This document shows positions 39,647 to 44,653 of a stretch of DNA of 44,653 bases, one piece after another. The notes beneath the pieces are model-generated. The model had not been told where the DNA came from, did no database searches, and saw only the letters and a program-made list of their open reading frames with translations. Source of the stretch: Bacillus sp. ISL-34 (lineage in GTDB: Bacteria; Bacillota; Bacilli; Bacillales; DSM-1321); assembly GCF_018613325.1 (NCBI RefSeq), contig NZ_JAGGQJ010000014.1, positions 1 to 44,653 of the forward strand, read 5' to 3'. The translations under genes were made by a program, and so were the position numbers. Every line of letters starts with the position of its first letter. The stretch's first letter is position 1.

Positions 39647-40216
39647 CTATACCCTTTCAAGAGGTAAATGAGGTAAAGGTGGTAATTGAATTCTAACCAG
39701 GTCCCCGGGGTGAACCTCACCACTTTCCAAAACTATGCTCATTATTCCTGCTTTACGTATCAAGTTCCCATGCTGATCCCGGTCCAAAACCGCGTCCATA
39801 AGTCCTGATTTAAATTGATTAATCTGAGCGCATGGATTTCGCAGGCCTGTTACTTTAATAACTGCCGTTTCCCCAATATATAGTAACGAATCCCTCGGTA
39901 ATTCAAGCAGATCGATACCTTTTGTGGTAATATTTTCACCCATTTGTCCAGCTGTAACATTAAACCTATCTTTCAATTCATCTAATAATTCTGAGTGGAT
40001 TAGGTGAACTTGCCGCAGGTTAGCCTGATTGGGGTCCTTCGCTACACGTGAACGATGCTTAACAGTTTTACCTGAATGGGCATCCCCTTCAACGCCCAAA
40101 CCTTTCAACAGTTTTATACTATTGCAATTTTCCTTACTGAATGTGTGTTTATCACTTTTACTTACCGCTATTATTACTCCGCTATCCGTGCCAATTTTTG
40201 CGTCATTCATTTTCAT
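39647..40216 (-). CDS. MOSC domain protein, 189 aa
   Basis: GLGVEGDAHSGKTVKHRSRV, RQVHLIHSELLDEL, GQMGENITTKGIDLLELP and the invariant Cys in TGLRNPCAQINQF define a MOSC (molybdenum cofactor sulfurase C-terminal) domain of YiiM/YflK type. Such proteins are linked to molybdenum cofactor-dependent N-hydroxylated base detoxification. Start ATG 40216 or 40210, after GGGGGGAG. Confidence 0.88.
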   Translation of the reverse strand: MKMNDAKIGTDSGVIIAVSKSDKHTFSKENCNSIKLLKGLGVEGDAHSGKTVKHRSRVAKDPNQANLRQVHLIHSELLDELKDRFNVTAGQMGENITTKGIDLLELPRDSLLYIGETAVIKVTGLRNPCAQINQFKSGLMDAVLDRDQHGNLIRKAGIMSIVLESGEVHPGDLVRIQLPPLPHLPLERV

Positions 40217-40253
40217 CAACTCCCCCCAATACTTATATTTGATATATTTATTC

Positions 40254-40312
40254 AACTTTCCTGCCAAGATAGATCCAAAAAGAAAAAGGCTGCCTTAGCA
40301 ACCTCCCTTAGT
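40254..40312 (-). repeat. Array repeat copy, last of the array
   Basis: ACTTTCCTGCCAAGATAGAT, AAAAAGGCTGCC, TTAGCAACCTCCCTTAG. Confidence 0.6.
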
Positions 40313-40339
40313 AAGCACAATAAGATCTTATTTAAACTT

Positions 40340-40682
40340 CTAACTTTTTGCATCAATTATCTCTTGAATAATTTCTATGTTTTCAAGATCCTTTGGACGA
40401 AGTGTTCTTCCTGTTCCTTGTTCGTAAATTTTTTTCTTAAGTATTGTAAATTATAACGTTGCATTGGCAAGAATCTTTCCTCCATACCCCATCTGGAAAT
40501 CCGTTAGCGACTATTTCACCATTATCCGAATACTTAACAAATACAAAACTAACATCGACATTGTTCTTAAGGAAATCGGTTTGAGGCTCGCTGACTACTA
40601 GCTTTATTTGAAAACCACTATTTACAAGAGCCTGTTCCAAGGGCTCACGATGCTGTATCCAAGTAACAAGTTTTTTCTGATA
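40340..40682 (-). pseudogene. Unrecognised coding relic, two frames
   Basis: LVTWIQHREPLEQALVNSGF, IKLVVSEPQTDFLKNNVDVS and ANGFPDGVWRKDSCQ run to a stop at 40437. After a one-base shift IYEQGTGRTLRPKDLENIEI continues to a stop at 40340. Its N-terminus is missing and replaced by a piece of another gene. Family unknown. Confidence 0.5.
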
Positions 40683-40784
40683 GTATAGTAGATTGAATCA
40701 ATGGAGTTCTACTTACAATTGAAGCGATTCGTTTTCTTGCTTCCCCAGACATCACGAATATTCATACCTTTTTGTATTGGTCAT
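40683..40784 (-). pseudogene. 5' end of a threonine/serine dehydratase-like gene
   Basis: AAGGAG precedes ATG 40784. With small frame changes the sequence reads NIRDVWG, then ARKRIASIVSRTPLIQST and ILSEK, the conserved start of PLP-dependent threonine dehydratases of the EutB type. It breaks off before the PLP lysine and is fused to the unknown relic. Confidence 0.5.
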
Positions 40785-41011
40785 GTCTCCTTGATCATTA
40801 CTCTAGGTATTCATTAGACAAATACTAATTCCTTCTATAAGATATATCAATTCTCAAAACGGACTATAAAAGGATGAAGCTTTTCATACAGATTGTTTTA
40901 TAAAACTATTATATTGAGTTTACATACTACTAAAAAAGATGAATCCACCCCATTACTCAGCCATTTCCATCAATCATCCATGTATTCTAAAAAAATATTT
41001 TTAAAATAGCC

Positions 41012-41040
41012 TTGCAATAGAAAGGATTCCACGTTATATT
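41012..41040 (+). promoter_or_regulatory. SigA-type promoter of the riboswitch-dapA unit
   Basis: -35 TTGCAA (41012-41017), 17-nt spacer, -10 TATATT (41035-41040), about 40 bases before the riboswitch. Confidence 0.65.
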
Positions 41041-41077
41041 ACAGTCAATTGAATATTTTCTTACTTCAAACTTTTTG

Positions 41078-41322
41078 AAGTGAGGATAGAGGAGCAAAGA
41101 CCATTAGTACACATTTTGAGGAGAATGAGATCCTATGACTATTGTGGAAAGGGGAATTTGCCGAAGCGGAAAGAATCTCATGTTCTTGAAGCTGGTTCTG
41201 CTATTGAATAAATACAGGACTGTCATATAGGAAACTATATGGAGGGCTATCTTATGCGCGGAAACATTTTTTTGATAAACATTGTTTCTATTGCAGCAGC
41301 GAATCCTCGTTGTTGCTTTTTT
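41078..41322 (+). promoter_or_regulatory. Lysine riboswitch (L-box) with terminator
   Basis: L-box blocks appear in order: GAAGTGAGGATAGAGGAGC, GTGGAAAGGGGAATTTGCCG with CGAAGCGG, TGAAGCTGGTTCTGC, GACTGTCATATAGGAAAC and TATATGGAGGGCTATCTTAT. A terminator follows: GCAGCAGCGA (41293-41302)/TCGTTGTTGC (41307-41316) plus TTTTTT. In B. subtilis lysC the same layout ends transcription when lysine is bound. Here it should repress dapA by lysine. Confidence 0.92.
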
Positions 41323-41391
41323 GCGTTTACTCCTGAATGGCCCTAACCACCTCTGAATTTTTAAAAAAATTATACAAAAGGGTGTGAAGTT

Positions 41392-42288
41392 ATGAATTTT
41401 GGCCAAGTTTTAACCGCAATGGTTACCCCATTTAATCATAATGATGAGGTTGATTTTAATGCTACGAGAACTTTAGTAAATTATTTAATTGCTAATGGTT
41501 CTGATGGATTAGTAATAGCTGGTACAACTGGAGAGTCTCCTACATTAACTGCAGAAGAGAAAGTAGATTTATTCAAAATTGTTGTAGAAGTTGTTGATGG
41601 AAGAGTCCCAGTCATAGCTGGAACTGGCTCAAATAACACGAAAGCTTCCATCAGCTTAACAAAACAAGCAGAGGCAGCAGGAGTCGACGGAATCATGCTC
41701 GTTTCCCCATACTATAACAAGCCGTCCCAAGAAGGATTATTTCAGCACTTTAGTGCTATTGCCCATTCAACTTCATTACCGGTAATGCTTTATAATATCC
41801 CAGGACGAAGTGTTGTGAACATGTCAGTAGAGACGATTGTTAGCCTCTCAAAAATCAACAATATTGTGGCAGTAAAAGAAGCAAGTGGTGACTTAGATGC
41901 CATGGCACAAATCATAAGCAAAACAACTAGTGATTTTACATTGTACAGCGGCGATGATGGGTTAACATTACCGGTTTTAGCCATCGGTGGAACAGGCATC
42001 GTTTCGGTTTCTTCACACATAATTGGTAATGAAATGCAAGAAATGATCAATAGCTTTAAAAATGGTGATGTCCGTGGTGCTGCCACTGCACATCGTAACC
42101 TTCTTCCAATTATGAAAGCATTATTTGCTGCACCAAGCCCAGCACCGGTAAAATCAGCATTAAATATGCGGGGGATAAATGTTGGAGGTATCCGCTTACC
42201 ATTGGTCCCTTTAAACAATGAAGAAGAAAGAGCACTACAAATAGCTCTACAATCTAGTAACGCAGAAGCAATTTTATTAAACAAATAA
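41392..42288 (+). CDS. dapA: 4-hydroxy-tetrahydrodipicolinate synthase, 298 aa
   Basis: The aldolase-type TIM barrel shows GTTGESPTLTAEEK, the Tyr in MLYNIPGRSVVNM, and the Schiff-base Lys in IVAVKEASGDLD. It condenses pyruvate with aspartate semialdehyde, the first step to lysine and dipicolinate. Full length, AAAGGGTGTG before ATG. The upstream lysine riboswitch confirms the biosynthetic role and separates it from paralogs in catabolism. Terminator at 42346. Confidence 0.93.
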   Translation: MNFGQVLTAMVTPFNHNDEVDFNATRTLVNYLIANGSDGLVIAGTTGESPTLTAEEKVDLFKIVVEVVDGRVPVIAGTGSNNTKASISLTKQAEAAGVDGIMLVSPYYNKPSQEGLFQHFSAIAHSTSLPVMLYNIPGRSVVNMSVETIVSLSKINNIVAVKEASGDLDAMAQIISKTTSDFTLYSGDDGLTLPVLAIGGTGIVSVSSHIIGNEMQEMINSFKNGDVRGAATAHRNLLPIMKALFAAPSPAPVKSALNMRGINVGGIRLPLVPLNNEEERALQIALQSSNAEAILLNK

Positions 42289-42345
42289 ACTAATGATTCA
42301 TTAAGCGGGTCTCCAATAACGATTTTCTAATTAAAAATCATAAAA

Positions 42346-42385
42346 AAAGCAGTGCAAACTCCGAAAGAAGTGCACTGCTTTCTTA
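42346..42385 (+). terminator. Terminator between dapA and the dehydrogenase
   Basis: AAAGCAGTGCA (42346-42356)/TGCACTGCTTT (42371-42381), followed by CTTAAG. The next gene still starts 65 bases on, so it has its own promoter or depends on read-through. Confidence 0.75.
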
Positions 42386-42447
42386 AGATGCAGGACTCAG
42401 GGGGAAGAATTTATACTATATTTAAAGAATCAATAAGGAGAAAGTCA

Positions 42448-43410
42448 ATGGGTGGTACACACAAACCAAACATTCTTGTATTTAGTCCTATTCAGACAGA
42501 GGTTGAAGCATATGCTGATTGTATCCGCAATAATGGGTTTATATCGGTGAAGGCAGCGAAAACTTTGGAGGAAGCAGAAAAATATTTACCAGGTACTGAA
42601 GTTATTTTGGGATGGAATTTCCCTACACAACTACTATGTAAACCAATTGCCTCATCTGTTCGCTGGTTTCAGTCAATGGGAGCCGGAGTCAATGATTTGA
42701 TCGCAGACAAATCGATACCTAAAAACATTACATTAACCCGAATTATTGATCAATTTGGTGCTTACATCTCTGAATATGTATTTTCGTTTCTCTTGGACAT
42801 AGTGAAAGACGGTCCTCGGATGCAACAATCGCAAATGGAGCGAAAGTGGGATCCTTTCATTTCTGAAACCCTAAAGGGGAAAACGATCGGGATCGCTGGA
42901 CTTGGATCGATTGGTGCTGAACTTGTACGTAAAGCTCGAGCATTTGATATGAATGTGCATGGCTTAAGCTTTAGTGGAAAGCAAGCAACACTAGTGGATT
43001 CCCACTTTACTTCAGATCAATGGGGTAAATTTGTAAAAGATCTAGATTATTTGGTCCTAACCCTTCCTTTAACGGATTCCACTTATCATATCATTAACAA
43101 GGAACTTCTTTTAGCTATGAAATCCACAGCTTACCTTATCAACGTTGGCCGTGGAGCATTGATAGATGAAGGGGATTTAATATCTACCATGCGAGCGGGA
43201 CATCTTCAGGGAGCAGTCCTCGATGTATTCGAGACAGAACCGTTGCCAAAAGAACATGCCTTCTGGTCAATGCCAAATGTGTTTGTCACTTCTCATCTGT
43301 CAGGGCCAAGTACGATTAACGAAGTGAGCAACTTTTTCATAGAAAATTTAAGGAGATTTACAAGTGAACAACCATTGAATGGAATGGTAGATCGGAACCG
43401 AGGGTATTAA
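42448..43410 (+). CDS. D-isomer-specific 2-hydroxyacid dehydrogenase, 320 aa
   Basis: The NAD site is GIAGLGSIGAELVRKA; the catalytic Arg is in LINVGRGALIDEGDL, Glu in LDVFETEPLP, and His in VFVTSHLSGPS. Substrate class open (glyoxylate/hydroxypyruvate type or related). ATG 42448 has AAGGAG; the frame extends upstream through the terminator, which rules out the longer start. Terminator at 43458. Confidence 0.9.
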   Translation: MGGTHKPNILVFSPIQTEVEAYADCIRNNGFISVKAAKTLEEAEKYLPGTEVILGWNFPTQLLCKPIASSVRWFQSMGAGVNDLIADKSIPKNITLTRIIDQFGAYISEYVFSFLLDIVKDGPRMQQSQMERKWDPFISETLKGKTIGIAGLGSIGAELVRKARAFDMNVHGLSFSGKQATLVDSHFTSDQWGKFVKDLDYLVLTLPLTDSTYHIINKELLLAMKSTAYLINVGRGALIDEGDLISTMRAGHLQGAVLDVFETEPLPKEHAFWSMPNVFVTSHLSGPSTINEVSNFFIENLRRFTSEQPLNGMVDRNRGY

Positions 43411-43457
43411 ACCATATTATAATTGTTGTTATTTGCTTTCAATTAAATATTTATTAC

Positions 43458-43490
43458 AGCCGCATTTTTCAACGGAGGAATGCGGCTTTC
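43458..43490 (+). terminator. Terminator after the dehydrogenase
   Basis: AGCCGCATT/AATGCGGCT with 12-nt loop, then TTC. Confidence 0.7.
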
Positions 43491-44025
43491 AAACTGAAAG
43501 TAAATAAATTGAGGGTTTTTTCAAGGATTATTGAAAGTGGATTTTCATTTATTTAGCTTTTTCTGCCTCTAACAAATCAAAAGGCCCCCTCACAAAAGAT
43601 AGGTATTTTACGATGGAGTTACCGTATGGAGATAGTAACATACTCTCCTTATGCGTAATTCATTCAGGGAAAGTAGCTTTTCCTCCCTTCTTATCTGCAG
43701 AAATTATCCGTGCCTTTTGGAATTTATTTAATCCCTATAGTTCCATAAGAAACTCCTATGGCGGCGCTCCTCGCCGCCACCATCTACTACGAAAACCTAA
43801 ACTCAAAATAGAGTCTAACCCATTAACCTCTTGACGATAATGGATGATAACAATACAACCAGGCTGAACTTTTTTTGGTGGATCTTAAAGAAGATACCCT
43901 GTATAAGAAACTGGTTGTGACAGTATGGAAGAACCATTTAGTGTACTGCTAGTACGTATACAAAAATTTTTGTAACAAATCTCCTGTCATATGTATGGTT
44001 AATCTTTTTTTGAGGTGATTCTCCT
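43491..44025. other. Intergenic stretch before the second IS110 gene
   Basis: No credible gene. It contains a repeat fragment (43735-43752), the GC-rich hairpin GGCGGCG-CTCCT-CGCCGCC (43760-43778), and ACAAAAATTTTTGT at about 43,960. The left end of the IS must lie here but I cannot place it. Confidence 0.5.
43735..43752 (-). repeat. Array repeat fragment
   Basis: CCCTATAGTTCCATAAGAAA matches the 5' hairpin side plus spacer of the array repeat. It is 3.4 kb beyond the last array copy. Confidence 0.5.
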
Positions 44026-44653
44026 ATGGAAGCAATGATTGAACGGTGTGCTGGCCTAGATGTACACCAAGAAACAGTAGTAGCCTGTGTATTATTTGGT
44101 CCATTAGATAAAAAGCCAAAAACCTCTAGAGAAACGTTTTCAACTACAACAACGGGACTCTTGGCTTTAAGTGATTGGCTCGCTACCCTTCAGGTATCCG
44201 ATGTTGTGATGGAGAGTACCGGAGTCTACTGGAAACCAATATGGAATATACTCGAAGGATCTTTTCACCTTGTTCTTGCCAATGCCAGGCATGTCAAAAA
44301 TGTTCCAGGCCGTAAAACTGATGTAAAAGATGCCGAATGGCTTGCCAAGCTTCTAAGATGCGGACTTATTGAAAGTAATTTTGTCCCACCAGAGGACATT
44401 CGTGATTTACGAGATCTTACTCGTTATCGAAAAAAATTGATTCATCATCGCACATCAGAGCAGAATCGCATTCACAAAATTCTTCAAGATGCTAATATCA
44501 AGCTAACATCCGTTCTATCAGACATTTTTGGTGTATCGGGACGCCGTATCCTTGAAGCGATTTTAAATGGTGAAAAAATAGAGACCGATGGTCTTCGAAA
44601 AATGGTGGATTGGCGAACAAAAGCAAGTATTACTGATATTGCCCATGCAATTA
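44026..44653 (+). CDS. IS110-family transposase, N-terminal part, cut by the window end
   Basis: The start ERCAGLDVHQETVVACVLFG has the first catalytic Asp, VVMESTGVYWKPIWNILEGS the Glu, and GRKTDVKDAEWLAKLLRCGL the two later Asp. GAGGTGAT precedes ATG 44026. It is a different lineage from the element at 23.4 kb (GLDVHQ and KTDVKDAEW types). About 209 residues are visible; the Transposase_20 domain lies outside. Confidence 0.9.
   Translation, partial: MEAMIERCAGLDVHQETVVACVLFGPLDKKPKTSRETFSTTTTGLLALSDWLATLQVSDVVMESTGVYWKPIWNILEGSFHLVLANARHVKNVPGRKTDVKDAEWLAKLLRCGLIESNFVPPEDIRDLRDLTRYRKKLIHHRTSEQNRIHKILQDANIKLTSVLSDIFGVSGRRILEAILNGEKIETDGLRKMVDWRTKASITDIAHAI

Noticed and set aside
1244..40312. 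Integron attC sites
   Set aside because: The boxes AACTAAC/GTTAGTT do not fit the GTTRRRY core, both hairpins lack attC unpaired features, and no integron integrase is present. Only the array layout is similar.
1244..40312. CRISPR array
   Set aside because: Copies are hundreds to thousands of bases apart with genes between, not regularly spaced short spacers, and there are no cas genes.
41134..41220. Small plus-strand ORF MTIVERGICRSGKNL
   Set aside because: It lies wholly inside the lysine riboswitch; the bases are explained by L-box consensus.
42352..42447. N-terminal extension of the 2-hydroxyacid dehydrogenase
   Set aside because: The extension runs through the dapA terminator stem. 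ATG 42448 has AAGGAG and gives the normal family length.
43613..43834. 73-aa plus-strand ORF before the second IS110 gene
   Set aside because: It contains the repeat fragment and a GC hairpin, and lacks a ribosome site.
1..44653. tRNA or rRNA genes
   Set aside because: I looked for cloverleaf-like GGTTCGAATCC blocks and CCA ends and saw none I could support.

Overview
This is low-GC DNA from a spore-forming, bacillithiol-using member of the Bacillaceae. The evidence is a FosB-type thiol transferase, a GerAB-type germination permease, DUF421/YetF and PAP2/BcrC-type genes, AGGAGG-like ribosome sites and an L-box lysine riboswitch. Bacillus sensu lato, perhaps a Peribacillus/Neobacillus-like lineage, is my best guess; the species cannot be read from the window.

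Layout. Positions 1 to about 40,300 are an accessory region of short, mostly unrelated genes, nearly all on the minus strand: small membrane proteins, lipoproteins, an SDR enzyme, peptidase E, an APH-like kinase, a PAP2 phosphatase, PepSY-fosB-racX, GNAT, alpha/beta hydrolase, an OCD-family protein, VOC, DinB, FAH, CPBP, DUF192, RibD-like and MOSC proteins. Almost every unit is followed at its 3' end by a copy of one repeat of about 80-120 bp, more than 30 copies in all and all in one orientation. On the gene strand each copy reads: stem-loop with AACTAAC/GTTAGTT-type arms, exchangeable rho-independent terminator, second AACTAAC/GTTAGTT-type stem-loop. The gene-plus-repeat layout looks like a cassette array, but no integrase is visible.

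The array is interrupted at about 4.4-9.9 kb by a block without the repeat. It holds a ribbon-helix-helix protein, 20-bp tandem repeats, a broken serine resolvase, an IS21-like end, an ArsR relic, and a divergent DHA2 exporter/TetR pair. At 23.0-24.8 kb an IS110/IS1111-type element sits inside one repeat copy, exactly at a CT dinucleotide. Its 3' noncoding end contains what looks like a two-loop bridge RNA, with one loop matching the interrupted repeat on both sides of CT and the other matching the element's own ends. This is the strongest candidate for an undescribed system here: a repeat family serving as the programmed landing site of an IS110-type element, analogous to IS621 in REP sequences.

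After 40.3 kb ordinary plus-strand genes begin: a lysine riboswitch, dapA, a D-2-hydroxyacid dehydrogenase, and a second IS110-family transposase cut by the window end. Many genes of the array are decayed (frameshifted lipoprotein, DUF4272, Lrp, resolvase, ArsR and several relics). Some of the lesions lie in A-runs and could be sequencing errors.
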